From: CBDEUK01 sp965250225 | GTDB taxonomy: Bacteria > Pseudomonadota > Gammaproteobacteria > Eutrophobiales > Eutrophobiaceae | Assembly (NCBI GenBank): GCA_965250225.1 | Contig: CBDFNQ010000024.1 | Span: 1 to 64,000, forward strand | Direction of reading: 5' to 3' | DNA length: 64,000 bases | Shown here: piece by piece, positions 26,595 to 36,775 of the stretch | Layout of the letters: each line of letters opens with the position of its first letter | How positions within the stretch are numbered: the stretch's first letter is position 1 | Notes under the pieces: generated by a model | The model's input: the letters and a program-made list of their open reading frames with translations, nothing else | Told to the model about the DNA's origin: nothing | Databases searched by the model: none | Made by a program: the position numbers and the translations under genes

Positions 26595-26957
26595 ATGGCA
26601 CTCCCACCACTCTCAATAATTTTAAACAACGCACCGCTTATCATACAGGGTGCTAATAAATTACTTAAAATGGTGCGCGATAAAAGCAAAGAAAACGAAC
26701 AAGAGCATGAACCTGCAGAAACACCAACCACTGTTGACGGCTTGAAAGAAGAATTGAAAAGAATTAATGAAAGACTTGATAATAATAACAATTCAAATAT
26801 TCAACAAATAGAATTAATTGAAGCATTAGCAAAACAAAATGAAACAATGGCTAATTCGTTACAAAGTTCAAACAAGCGTCAAAATGTTATTTCTATCATT
26901 GCCGTTGCTGCACTTCTGCTCGCACTTGTATGTCTGGCCTGGATCATAACTCACTAA
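26595..26957 (+). CDS. Small tail-anchored coiled-coil membrane protein
   Basis: 120 residues. A helical charged middle (about 45-85, coiled-coil-like) is followed by one C-terminal transmembrane helix (about 95-117) and two or three residues, the pattern of a tail-anchored inner-membrane protein. No family recognised. It starts three bases after the aldolase stop and is followed after six bases by the DUF2007 gene, so it is co-transcribed. Confidence 0.72.
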   Translation: MALPPLSIILNNAPLIIQGANKLLKMVRDKSKENEQEHEPAETPTTVDGLKEELKRINERLDNNNNSNIQQIELIEALAKQNETMANSLQSSNKRQNVISIIAVAALLLALVCLAWIITH

Positions 26958-26963
26958 AACAGC

Positions 26964-27269
26964 ATGAAACGTGTATATACCAGCGACAACTATATGCTAA
27001 CAGGTCATATTAAATCTCTGCTTGAAATGAATCATATTGAATGTTTCATGAAGAATGAAGCATTGACAGGAGGCATAGGTGAATTGCCTGCTAATGAATG
27101 TTGGCCAGAAATCTGGATACAAAATGATAGTGACGAAACCGAAACCATAAACCTGATCGATTCTTATATCAATACAAGCGTGCAAAAATCAGACTGGCAG
27201 TGCCAATGTGGAGAGACAATCGAAGGTCAATTCACACAATGCTGGAATTGTGCTAAAGAACAATTATAA
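26964..27269 (+). CDS. DUF2007-type protein with C-terminal zinc ribbon
   Basis: 101 residues. The first 70 match the DUF2007 putative signal-transducing fold (KRVYTSDNYMLTGHIKSLLE, then GIGELPANECWPEIWI). The end carries CQCG and CWNC pairs, a small zinc-ribbon addition common in this family. Its role is unknown. It overlaps no neighbour and sits ten bases before dacB. Confidence 0.85.
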   Translation: MKRVYTSDNYMLTGHIKSLLEMNHIECFMKNEALTGGIGELPANECWPEIWIQNDSDETETINLIDSYINTSVQKSDWQCQCGETIEGQFTQCWNCAKEQL

Positions 27270-27279
27270 AAATACACAA

Positions 27280-28704
27280 ATGCTAAATATTAAATCATTG
27301 ATAATATCTATTCTGCTAACAGGTTTTTTTTCTGCCTGCCAAACTGTACTAGCTAATGATAGCCTGCCAGCGGATGTCGTTCATATTTTAAATAAACACA
27401 AATTACCGCATAGCTCGATGAGTATTTATGTCAAAGAGGTTGGAAAATTCGATCCTCTTTTAATTTACAATATTAATAAACCGCGAAATCCAGCCTCTGT
27501 TATGAAACTGATCACCACTCTTGCTGGACTGGAATTGTTGGGACCAAACTATAAATGGGAAACAGAGTTTTATATAAACGGAAATATAGCTCACGGCACA
27601 CTAAATGGTGACATGCTCATCAAAGGCGGTGGCGATCCTTTTTATACGCGCGAAAATCTCTGGCATTCTTTATTTACTCTTCAGGCAAAAGGCATTAAAC
27701 ATATCAAAGGCAACTTGATCGTAGATAACAGTCTCTACGTTCCAGAGAAAGGCAATACTGGAAATTTCGATAAAAAACCATATCGTGCCTATAATGTCTT
27801 TCCCGATGCGGCGTTAATAAATTTTACTGCACAACAATTTATTATTTTACCTAATGGGAAAATATACGCAGACCCACCATCAAGTAACCTGGAAATTCGA
27901 AATAAACTAAAATTGATAAAAGGAAAGTGTCGTGGTCTGAATCGTTCCATCAATATGAATGTAATTCACAACGGCCCACAAACGATTACTGAATTCAGTG
28001 GAAACTATCCTTTGGGATGCGGTAAACGGGAATTTTTGCGTAGTGTCAGTAAAAACACTGACTTTGCCTACGGTGTATTTAGAGCCTTATGGGAAAACAT
28101 GGGAGGCACAATTACTGGAACAGTAAAAAATGGTCTAATCCCGAAAAAAGCAGCTCTGATCCACCAACATACATCCAAACCATTAAGAGAAATTATTCAA
28201 TATATTAATAAGCACAGTAATAACGTCATGGCTAGACAACTGATGCTAACCATTGGCAAGGAAATTCATGGGGAACCAGGAACAAAACAAACAGCCATAC
28301 TCGCTATCAATGATTGGTTGGATAAACAGGGAATTCGTCATGAAGAATTGATCATTGATAACGGTGCTGGCCTTTCCAGAAATGCGCGCATCAGTGCATT
28401 GACCTTAGGCAGAATACTGGAACATGCTTATCGTAATCCTCTGCGCCCGGAATACTTAAGTTCATTACCCATTGCTGGTGTCGATGGCACTATGAAAAAA
28501 CGATTCAATGGCACGATCCCAAAAGGTAAGATTCGAATCAAAACCGGTTTATTAAATAACGTTCGATCCATGGCTGGTTACGTCAGCAGTAAAAATGGTA
28601 AGCAATATATTATTGTTTCGTTACAGAATCATCATGGCGTGCAAAACTCGATAGGAACGGAAGTGCAAGATGTGTTGTTAAAGTGGCTATACCATAAAAA
28701 TTAA
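27280..28704 (+). CDS. dacB: D-alanyl-D-alanine carboxypeptidase/endopeptidase (PBP4, S13 family)
   Basis: Periplasmic low-molecular-weight penicillin-binding protein that trims pentapeptides and cuts cross-links. I start at ATG 27280 (MLNIKSLIIS..), which gives a signal peptide and 474 residues, the usual S13 length; an upstream in-frame ATG would overlap the DUF2007 gene. The three active-site motifs are present: SxxK as PASVMKL (about residue 70), SxN as HSNN (about 330) and KTG as IRIKTGLL (about 420). The signal ends near FFSAC, which could be a weak lipobox. Last gene of the aldolase-dacB run. Confidence 0.93.
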   Translation: MLNIKSLIISILLTGFFSACQTVLANDSLPADVVHILNKHKLPHSSMSIYVKEVGKFDPLLIYNINKPRNPASVMKLITTLAGLELLGPNYKWETEFYINGNIAHGTLNGDMLIKGGGDPFYTRENLWHSLFTLQAKGIKHIKGNLIVDNSLYVPEKGNTGNFDKKPYRAYNVFPDAALINFTAQQFIILPNGKIYADPPSSNLEIRNKLKLIKGKCRGLNRSINMNVIHNGPQTITEFSGNYPLGCGKREFLRSVSKNTDFAYGVFRALWENMGGTITGTVKNGLIPKKAALIHQHTSKPLREIIQYINKHSNNVMARQLMLTIGKEIHGEPGTKQTAILAINDWLDKQGIRHEELIIDNGAGLSRNARISALTLGRILEHAYRNPLRPEYLSSLPIAGVDGTMKKRFNGTIPKGKIRIKTGLLNNVRSMAGYVSSKNGKQYIIVSLQNHHGVQNSIGTEVQDVLLKWLYHKN

Positions 28705-28721
28705 ATCTAATAACATTAGAT
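28705..28721. terminator. Small hairpin between convergent dacB and arsC
   Basis: ATCTAAT-aac-ATTAGAT, a 7-bp AT-rich stem with a 3-base loop. It overlaps the last codons of the arsenate reductase gene. Weak candidate. Confidence 0.3.
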
Positions 28722-29102
28722 CATAGCTATCAATTCCTGAACCTTTGCTTTTATCAGATCACGTACTTTTGAAAACGCCTGTTGATCCATGTTTTTTGGA
28801 TCAGGTATTTGCCAGTCTTCTTTGTGCCTGGCCTTGATCATTGGGCATTCATCTCCACAACCCATGGCGATAACATAATCGTATTCAATATCAGGAATTT
28901 CATTCAATGATTTCGAGTGATGTGTGCCTAGATCATAACCGGCTGCCTTCATGGAACTGATAGCTTTCGGATTTACAACACCAGATGCCTTTGAACCACT
29001 GCTATAAGCCTTCACAATTCCCTGACCATAAATGTTTGCAAAGGCCTCAGCAATCTGGCTACGACAGGAATTCTCAACACAAGCAAATAAAATATTTTTC
29101 AT
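28716..29102 (-). CDS. arsC: Arsenate reductase, low-molecular-weight phosphatase type
   Basis: 128 residues with the N-terminal phosphatase loop CVENSCRSQ (Cx5R), then GCGDECP (second redox Cys region) and the acid motif DWQIPDP. This is the thioredoxin-coupled ArsC family, which reduces arsenate to arsenite using a Cys relay; the third resolving Cys also lies in GDECP. No ars operon genes (ArsB/Acr3, ArsR) are adjacent, so it appears to stand alone. Confidence 0.88.
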   Translation of the reverse strand: MKNILFACVENSCRSQIAEAFANIYGQGIVKAYSSGSKASGVVNPKAISSMKAAGYDLGTHHSKSLNEIPDIEYDYVIAMGCGDECPMIKARHKEDWQIPDPKNMDQQAFSKVRDLIKAKVQELIAMI

Positions 29103-29127
29103 GAATTTATTTTTTTTAGAACAGATT

Positions 29128-30605
29128 TTATATAATTTTTTTATCCAGCAACAAGTTCAAAGTAAAACGCACACCAAACCCGGTTGTGTTTGTGGGAATG
29201 TGTGCCAAACCACCTTTACGATTACTACTGGCTAAATCAACATGAACCCACGGGACATCATTTGTTACAAAGCGTTTCAAAAAGCGTGATGCCAGAATAT
29301 GATCGGCATCGCCTTCTAGTGAACATTGTTTCACATCTGCAATATCACTCTTTAAACCTTCATCATAATCATCGTCTAGCGGAAATGGCCAGACACGTTC
29401 ACCACTGTCTTTACCTGCTTCGATCAAGGTTGTTAAATAGTCTTCACGATTGGAAAACACACCACTATAAGCCGTGCCTAATGAATAAACACAAGCACCT
29501 GTTAATGTTGCATAATCAATAATTAATCCCGGTTTTGTTTTTGATGCCAATGCCAAGGTATCTGCCAGTACCATTCGACCTTCTGCGTCCGTGTGGACAA
29601 TTTCGATATTGGTTCCTTCACAAGCAGTAACAACATCATTTTGTTTGTAGGCCTTAGGGCCAATATGATTCATTGCCAAGGCCAGCCAACATTCAATCGG
29701 AAAGTTCACTTTTAAATTTGTCAATGCCAGAAAGGTTCCGAGTGCCACCGCACTACCCTGCATGTCTTCATGCATACCAAACATGTATTTGGCTGGTTTT
29801 AAATTAGTGCCCCCCGTGTCATAACAACATACCTTTGCCAACTAAAATAATTTTTTTCTTATTTGTCTTTGCTGGTTGATAACGTAAACGGACAATGCCC
29901 GCATCAGCATTTGGACTGCCCTGCGCCACCGCAAGAAACGCACCGGCCTTTTTTCTTACGTAATTTCTTCTCGTCATAAAAATCGAGCTTCCATTTATTT
30001 TCTCTGGCCAGGATCCTGATACGCTTTAAATAATCCGTTGGTGTTAATACATTGGATGGCAACATACTTAAACTACGTGCCAGAGCATTACCCTCCGCTT
30101 CTGCTAATGTTCGCTTGTAGCCATGTCTTTGCTGGTGACCGAATATTTTAATCTTGTTAACGGCTTTATCTGTGGTTTTTTTCTGTTTGAATTCCGGCAT
30201 GACAGCGTTCGCAGTTGCAATAGCTGCAATCAGGGCTTCATAAATTTTCTCCGTCACTTCGGGATCAAACTCAACAACACTCAATGCCAATGTATCCGGA
30301 TTAAATTCCAGATGAGATTTGATCAGCTTTCTTGCCAGGCCTAATAATTTAAAACTGCTGATTTCAGGGGAGACGAGTGAATGAGATAAATGGCTATGGC
30401 GTTTGTTCGGAATATCGAGTTCAACAGGCTCGTCATTGTCATTTTTCCTGGCTAATTGTTTGCGTCGAGTTTTTACGAGATCGGCGTACGGTACACCTGT
30501 TAACGAATTTTTACTCTTTTGTGATGAAATAATGACCCAATGACTGAAGCGATCTATAATTGCGTCATTAACCAACTGTGATGATTGTTGTATCGAGATT
30601 TTCAT
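29128..30605 (-). pseudogene. M17 leucyl aminopeptidase, two frameshifts
   Basis: Three frames join into one protein of about 490 residues. The first (from ATG 30605) carries the N-terminal domain to KLRKKK; the second reads AGAFLAVAQGSPNADAGIVR through IILVGKG; the third starts at CYDTGG and holds the metal site NTDAEGR-like HTDAEGRMVLADT and the end of the fold. The joins are an extra A in the A6 run (complement of 29951-29956) and an extra base near 29841-29847. M17 enzymes are hexameric dinuclear cytoplasmic peptidases. All catalytic motifs survive, so sequence error is as likely as real inactivation. Confidence 0.8.
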
Positions 30606-30776
30606 TTTTAATTATCGAATTCCTGAACTATAATTAAGTGTATGTTTAGATTGGCATTATTAATGCAATGTTGCTCTAAATTAAACTATCTGGTAAATAA
30701 CCACCAATAAAAAGTGTAAATTCTAGTTGGTATCTTTTGATTTTTCATTAAATGCATGTAAATGAAGAGTACAGTA

Positions 30777-33438
30777 ATGTCTGATAAAAAAAAACGACTG
30801 TGATCCACTGGAAACGCAAGAATGGATCGAGGCACTTGAATCTGTCATTGAACATGATGGATTGGGACGTGCTCATTTTCTCATTGAATCATTAGTTGAT
30901 AAAGCCCGTCGCACAGGAGTTTATCTCCCCTATTCTGCTAATACCGCGTATCTCAACACCATACCACCTCATAAGGAAGAGCCCTCACCTGGTGATCCCG
31001 GGATTGAATGGCGTATACGTTCATTTGTCCGCTGGAATGCAATGGCCATGGTAGTTAAGGCTAATCGGGTCAGCACTGAATTCGGTGGACACATAGCAAG
31101 CTTTGCATCATCAGCCACTTTATATGATGTCGGCTTCAATCATTTCTTTCACGCACCGAATGAACATCACGGTGGTGATCTATTGTTTATTCAGGGTCAT
31201 TGTGCACCCGGTATTTATGCACGCGCATTTTTAACAGGTCGAATCACGGAAGAACAAGTGAATCATTTCCGACAGGAAGTCGATGGCAAAGGACTTAGCT
31301 CGTATCCACATCCCTGGTTAATGCCGGATTATTGGCAATTTCCAACCGTCTCGATGGGACTTGGGCCATTAATGGCCATCTATCAGGCCCGTTTTATGCG
31401 TTATTTACAACACCGTGATTTGATCGATGCCGAAGCCGATCGCAAGGTATGGGCGTTCATGGGTGATGGTGAGATGGATGAACCTGAGTCTATGGGTGCG
31501 ATTGGTTTAGCTGCACGAGAAAATCTCGATAATCTAATATTCGTTATCAACTGCAATTTGCAACGTCTGGATGGACCGGTGCGTGGCAACAGCAAGATCA
31601 TTCAGGAACTTGAAGCATCATTTCGCGGGGCGGGATGGAACGTCATCAAAGTTATATGGGGTTCTTATTGGGATCCTTTATTAGCCAGGGACAAAGACGG
31701 CCTGTTACAAAAACGCATGGAAGAATGTGTTGATGGAGAATATCAGGCCTATAAAGCCAAAGACGGTGCTTATGTGCGTGAACACTTTTTTGGTAAATAC
31801 CCAGAACTAAAAGCCATGGTCTCTAACATGAGCGACGAAGATATCTGGCGCCTGAATCGTGGAGGTCACGACCCTCACAAAGTCTATGCAGCCTATGCAG
31901 CAGCAATGAAACACAAAGGCCAACCAACGGTTATTCTTGTTAAAACAGTCAAAGGCTATGGCATGGGTGAAGCTGGTGAAGGACAAAATGCTACCCATCA
32001 ACAAAAGAAGATGGGAGAAAAAGCTCTCAAACATTTTCGTGATCGATTCAACATTCCTATTTCTGATGAAGAAATTGCCGACGCACCATTTTACAAACCA
32101 GATAAAGACAGTGCGGAAATTCAATATATGCAAGATCGCCGTGAAAAACTCGGTGGTTATTTCTTTAAAAAAAGGAAAGATCCCCCTCCTTTGCAAATTC
32201 CAGACATCAGTATCCATGCGAAATTACTGGAAGGAACCGGTGAACGAACCATCTCAACTACCATGGCATTTGTACGCATCCTCAATGCCTTGATAAAAGA
32301 TAAAAATATAGGCAAAAATATAGTGCCAATCATCCCAGACGAAGCTCGCACCTTTGGCATGGAAGGCATGTTCCGTCAACTGGGTATTTATTCATCGGTC
32401 GGACAGTTATATGAGCCAATGGATTCGGATCAAGTGATGTATTACCGTGAAGAAAAAAGTGGTCAGATACTCGAAGAAGGAATAAATGAAGCCGGTGCGT
32501 TTTCATCATGGATAGCAGCAGGAAGTGCTTATCGAAATCATGGCATTCATATGGTCCCTTTTTATATCTATTATTCAATGTTTGGTTTTCAACGGATTGG
32601 AGATCTTGCCTGGGCAGCGGGAGACATGCGCGCACAAGGTTTTCTTCTGGGTGGCACCGCAGGCCGAACTACTTTAGCAGGGGAAGGCTTACAACATCAG
32701 GATGGTCATAGTCACATCATGGCTTCAACGATTCCCAATTGTATTTCTTACGATCCAACATTCGCCTACGAACTGGCCGTGATCATTCAAGATGGTTTGC
32801 AACGTATGTATGTGAATCGTGAAAGTATTTTTTATTATATCGCTGTGATGAATGAAAATTATCAGCATCCAGCCATGCCAGAAGGTGTTGAGGAAGGCAT
32901 CATTAAAGGCATGTATCTGTTTAGGCCAGCCACAGGTATTGGCGATAAAGTTCAATTACTTGGTAGTGGCGCGATATTGCGAGAAGTGATCGCCGCAGCT
33001 GACTTGTTAAAACAGGATTTTAATATTGATGCCGATATCTGGAGTGTCACCAGTTTTAACGAACTCAGGCGAGAAGGACTTGATATCCACAGAAAGAATA
33101 TGCTCACACCCTCGCAACCCGATCAACTTTCTTATGTAGAACACTGTTTGAAAGATCGTCAGGGACCAGTCATTGCTGCCACAGATTATATGAAAATCTA
33201 TGCCGATCAAATTCGTGAATTTATCGTTAACGAGTATTACGTATTGGGCACTGATGGTTTTGGGCGCAGTGATACTCGCAAACAATTACGCAAACATTTT
33301 GAAGTTAATAAATATTACATTGCACTCGCCGCACTTAACGCTTTAAAAGAAGAAGACAAGATACCAAAATCCAAAATTATTGAAGCGATGAAAAAATACA
33401 ATATTGATCCGGACAAACCAAACCCGGTGACTGTGTGA
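30777..33438 (+). CDS. aceE: Pyruvate dehydrogenase E1 component, homodimeric type, with a frame break at A9
   Basis: Decarboxylates pyruvate with thiamine diphosphate and acetylates the lipoyl groups of E2. From ATG 30777 the frame reads MSDKKK and then meets a stop; removing one A from the A9 run (30786-30794) continues with NDCDPLETQEWIEALESVIE, the conserved AceE start, into the long frame. The total is then 886 residues, as in E. coli (887). The ThDP motif GDGEMDEPES..NCN is intact, as is the C-terminal half. If the A9 is real, expression needs slippage, or else a start at 30862 that would remove the conserved N-terminus. It is followed by aceF after 46 bases. Confidence 0.9.
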
Positions 33439-33484
33439 CGTGAATTGTTAATAAAAAAGCATACATATTTTAGGAAAAACTATT

Positions 33485-35194
33485 TTGGCAAATGAACGAA
33501 AAATAACTCTCCCCGATATTGGGGACTTTGATACCGTTGAAGTTATCGAAATTGCCGTTAGTGTTGGTGATGAAATCGATATTGAAGATACACTCATCAC
33601 ACTTGAAAGTGATAAAGCTACCATGGACATACCTTCCCCTTTAGCCGGCACGATTACTGAAATATTGATCAATCAGGGAGACCAAATCACTAAAGATGCT
33701 CTCATTGCCTTAATAGAACAAAAAGAGACTACTGATTCTGAACAAGATTCTAAAGAACCACCTCAACCCAAAAAAGAATTTGTTGAGACTGCAAAACCAG
33801 AAGTTGAAGCAGCAGAAACTTCAAAAATAGAACCTGCCAGACCAAATCCACCACCGAACACACCAAGCTCTGCGGAAACAAATGGACGAAAAATAACTCT
33901 CCCCGATATTGGGGACTTTGATACCGTTGAAGTTATCGAAATTGCCATTAGTGTTGGTGATGAAATCAATATTGAAGATACACTCATCACACTTGAAAGT
34001 GATAAAGCTACCATGGACATACCTTCCCCTGTAGCCGGCACGATTACTGAGATATTGATCAATCCGGGTGATCAAATTACTAAAGATGCTCTCATTGCCT
34101 TAATAGAAGAAAAAGAGACTACTGATTCTGAACAAGGTTCTAAAGAACCACCTCAACCCAAAAACGAATTTGTTGAAACTGCAAAACCAGAAATTGAAGC
34201 AGCAGAAACTTCAAAAATAGAACCTGCCAGACCAAATCCAGCGCCAAACACACCAAGCTCTGCGGAAACAGTTGGCACTAGTAAATCCGCAAAAGCCTCT
34301 GCTAGTCCATCGATCAGACGTTTTGCTCGAGAACTCGGAGTGGATCTGGGCTTGGTACGAGGTACAGGGCGAAAAGGAAGGATTTTAAAAGACGATGTAA
34401 AATCATTCACCAAAGCAGTAATGTCCAGTGATCGAGTATTTGATTCAGGTGATGGATTCCGCTTACCCGAAATTCCACCGGTTGATTTTTCAAAATTCGG
34501 TCCAACTGAAATAAAAGCACTTACTCGTTTAAAACGCATCGCTGGACAACATCTTCAACGTAGCTGGATAACTGTACCCCATGTCACTCAGTTTGATGAA
34601 GCCGATATAACAGAGCTGGAAGCATTTAGAAAATCAAAACTGGAAGAAGCAGCGAAAGAAGGAGCAAAATTGACATTGATCGCCTTTCTATTAAAAGCAA
34701 TAGTCGTTAGCTTAATTAAATACCCGGAATTTAATGCCTCATTAAGTCCTGATGGACAAGATATAATTATTAAAAAATATTTTAATATTGGTGTGGCAGT
34801 CAATACCGATGAAGGATTAATGGTGCCTGTTATTAAGGATGTCGACCAAAAAGGTTTATATGATCTAGCCAGAGAAATAGAAGAACTGAGCGGCAAGGCT
34901 AGAAATAAAAAATTATCCCCAAATGAAATGCAAGGAGGTTGTTTTACCATTTCAAGCCTGGGTGGTGTTGGCGGGACAGCCTTCACACCGATTGTCAATA
35001 CGCCGGAGGTCGCAATACTCGGAGTTTCACGTTCTGTTATGAAACCAGTTTATATGAAGGGGGAATTCATTCCCCGTTTAATTATGCCATTCTCGTTATC
35101 CTATGATCACAGGGTGATTGACGGTGTTGGAGCAGCCCTGTTTACAAGATACTTAGGTACTGTTTTGACCGATATTCGACATATTCTTTTATAG
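33485..35194 (+). CDS. aceF: Dihydrolipoamide acetyltransferase (E2), two lipoyl domains, TTG start
   Basis: Transfers acetyl groups to CoA in the pyruvate dehydrogenase complex. Order: lipoyl domain 1 (about residues 5-80, lipoylated Lys in ESDKATMD), acidic/Pro linker, lipoyl domain 2 (about 135-210, same motif), linker, peripheral-subunit-binding domain (about 275-310; SPSIRRFARELGVDL), catalytic domain (about 335-569; SYDHRVIDG with catalytic His). The start is TTG after TAGGAAAAACTA; the nearby ATG is out of frame. The two lipoyl-linker units are nearly identical at the DNA level. No lpd (E3) follows; a decayed Nudix gene does. Confidence 0.95.
   Translation: MANERKITLPDIGDFDTVEVIEIAVSVGDEIDIEDTLITLESDKATMDIPSPLAGTITEILINQGDQITKDALIALIEQKETTDSEQDSKEPPQPKKEFVETAKPEVEAAETSKIEPARPNPPPNTPSSAETNGRKITLPDIGDFDTVEVIEIAISVGDEINIEDTLITLESDKATMDIPSPVAGTITEILINPGDQITKDALIALIEEKETTDSEQGSKEPPQPKNEFVETAKPEIEAAETSKIEPARPNPAPNTPSSAETVGTSKSAKASASPSIRRFARELGVDLGLVRGTGRKGRILKDDVKSFTKAVMSSDRVFDSGDGFRLPEIPPVDFSKFGPTEIKALTRLKRIAGQHLQRSWITVPHVTQFDEADITELEAFRKSKLEEAAKEGAKLTLIAFLLKAIVVSLIKYPEFNASLSPDGQDIIIKKYFNIGVAVNTDEGLMVPVIKDVDQKGLYDLAREIEELSGKARNKKLSPNEMQGGCFTISSLGGVGGTAFTPIVNTPEVAILGVSRSVMKPVYMKGEFIPRLIMPFSLSYDHRVIDGVGAALFTRYLGTVLTDIRHILL
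33497..34276 (+). repeat. Tandem 390-bp repeat inside aceF (lipoyl domain plus linker)
   Basis: Units 33497-33886 and 33887-34276 differ by only scattered substitutions across both the lipoyl domain and the linker, and the offset is exactly 130 codons. Linkers normally diverge fast, so the similarity points to recent duplication or gene conversion. Confidence 0.92.
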
Positions 35195-35243
35195 ACAACT
35201 CAATATTTGAAGAAACAATCACTGATCTGTATATTCCTAAGGT

Positions 35244-35643
35244 GTGAGTCTGCCTGAAATCAAAGCCCGCTTTGCCATAAACGTGATTGAAAATTCACAA
35301 AACAGGATCCTGTTGATCAAACACTATCCCGAAGCAAAAATGCAACCCTGCCGGCCACATTGAAAAAAACGAACGTCCAGAACAGTGCGCTGATCGAGAA
35401 CGTCTCGAAGAAATTGGTAGTGAACACTAAGTATCATTACTTAAATTTTTTGGGCCAGTTCGTGATACTTTTTATGGTGGAATTTACGAATTATTCTTAT
35501 TCTATCAACATTGGATTAAATACGAAATTATTTTGAATCATGAACACACAAACTATGTATGAGTGAATCAGGAAAAATATAAATCATATAATATTATGGA
35601 TGGAATTGATGAAAATTTAATTTATTTAAATATCTGGGAATAA
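35244..35643 (+). pseudogene. Decayed Nudix hydrolase gene
   Basis: Starting at GTG 35244, the reading runs VSLPEIKARFAINVIENSQ and IRILLIKHYPEAK-like residues (RILLIKHYPEAKMQ), then in another frame the Nudix box GHIEKNERPEQCADRERLEE followed by IG, then FGPVRDTFYGGIYELFLFYQ, and finally EKYKSYNIMDGIDENLIYLN before the stop at 35643. At least three indels and one in-frame stop interrupt it. The Nudix box still fits Gx5Ex7REuxEExG closely. The original would have been a Nudix phosphohydrolase of about 135 residues. Confidence 0.75.
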
Positions 35644-35720
35644 ACTCATAAAATTCTAATGATGCCCATATTTTCTCTAATACATTAAGTGAACACATTG
35701 ACCGACTGTCTAGAAAATTC

Positions 35721-36143
35721 TTAATATTGCTCTTTTGAAAATGTTTTCAGCTGGTTAATAACTGGAGTATCCATGGAGACTTTGTCATGTTTTTTATAAT
35801 CTCTAAGAAACTGATTATAGTTAAAGGATCTGTCCAATCTGGTTTCTTCAATCTTGATATAACACATAGACCAGTTTTTGAAATGTCGCTCACTGACAGG
35901 TTCCTGGAAAAGAATTCTTATTTTTTCATGTCGTCCATCGTCTTTTATGGAAGAGAATAACTCGAGGACCTCATCTTTTCTTCCTTCTAGGATCTGAAAA
36001 AAAACACCGTGTCCATGAATCAAAGTACCGGTAATTTCCAGACTATGATTTTTCTGCCGTGCTGACAGCAGGAGATTTAACAATATATCATTTGTCACTT
36101 TGATGACCGGGCAACTCAGATAGGCAAGACGAAATAATTTCAT
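35721..36143 (-). CDS. Stand-alone BLUF-domain blue-light sensor
   Basis: About 140 residues, of which the first about 95 are a BLUF flavin-binding domain. Key residues are visible: Tyr in RLAYLS, Asn in QKNHSLEITGTL, Gln in FFQILEG and the Trp/Met in NWSMCY. BLUF proteins bind FAD and switch hydrogen bonds around Tyr and Gln in blue light. There is no fused output domain; the C-terminal 40 residues are charged. I use ATG 36143 (MKLFRLAYLS); a TTG 7 codons upstream is less likely. Short BLUF proteins usually act on a separate partner, often a c-di-GMP enzyme or regulator. Confidence 0.9.
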   Translation of the reverse strand: MKLFRLAYLSCPVIKVTNDILLNLLLSARQKNHSLEITGTLIHGHGVFFQILEGRKDEVLELFSSIKDDGRHEKIRILFQEPVSERHFKNWSMCYIKIEETRLDRSFNYNQFLRDYKKHDKVSMDTPVINQLKTFSKEQY

Positions 36144-36273
36144 AATAATTGTATCTAGTGACAATAATAAAAATGTTTTAGTGAAACTCTGGTTAATTCA
36201 TCCAGAGTCTGCAATCTTATGCGTAATAAAGCTATAATGTAAAATTATAAAAAAACGAAAACATGTATAAAAT

Positions 36274-36744
36274 ATGTTCAAGCAGAATATAAAAAATATC
36301 TCAATACTTGTGATTTATTTACTCTCAACAATGGCACACGCAGAATTTGATATACGCGAAACCTGTGAGGATGATACAGAAATTACAGATGGAAAGGGAA
36401 GAAAGCACAAGTTTTATGCGGGCATGTTGGCATACAATTCTGAACAGCCCCGTTGCCTGAAAAACAACCCGGTACTTACTCTGCAACATATTAACGAAGC
36501 GATCATTCACAATTATCCTGAAACCAATGATATTATTGTCGAGATCCTGTTAACAGATGAAGGTAGTGTAGTCTTTTCTGACTATTCAGGCAAAAATTCA
36601 TCAACTGAAATCGCCCTGGTCGTTGAAGACAAGATCCTTTCTATGATGACACTACTGGGACCTATCACCAATGGCAAGATACGAATTCAAGGTTTATGGT
36701 ATGAAGATGCTGTGCGCTTAAGTAATTCAATCAACCTGAAATAA
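36274..36744 (+). CDS. Exported protein of unknown function
   Basis: 156 residues. A signal peptide (about 1-23, ending MAHA) is followed by a small acidic mature protein with two Cys (CEDD and RCLKN) that could form a periplasmic disulphide. Family not recognised. It is upstream of the hydrolase gene with 31 bases between them, on the same strand. Confidence 0.7.
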   Translation: MFKQNIKNISILVIYLLSTMAHAEFDIRETCEDDTEITDGKGRKHKFYAGMLAYNSEQPRCLKNNPVLTLQHINEAIIHNYPETNDIIVEILLTDEGSVVFSDYSGKNSSTEIALVVEDKILSMMTLLGPITNGKIRIQGLWYEDAVRLSNSINLK

Positions 36745-36775
36745 ATCAGTCATTTAATAATCACCAGCTTGCTAT

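Noticed and set aside
30606..30776. A PdhR operator before aceE (TGGT-aaata-ACCA near 30690-30705)
   Set aside because: The half-sites are five bases apart in place of three and lack the flanking T and A; a nearby GCATTA-t-TAATGC repeat is also not a known site.
31807..32217. Long antisense open frames within aceE, aceF and ilvD
   Set aside because: All are shadows of strongly conserved coding sequence and carry no motif of their own.
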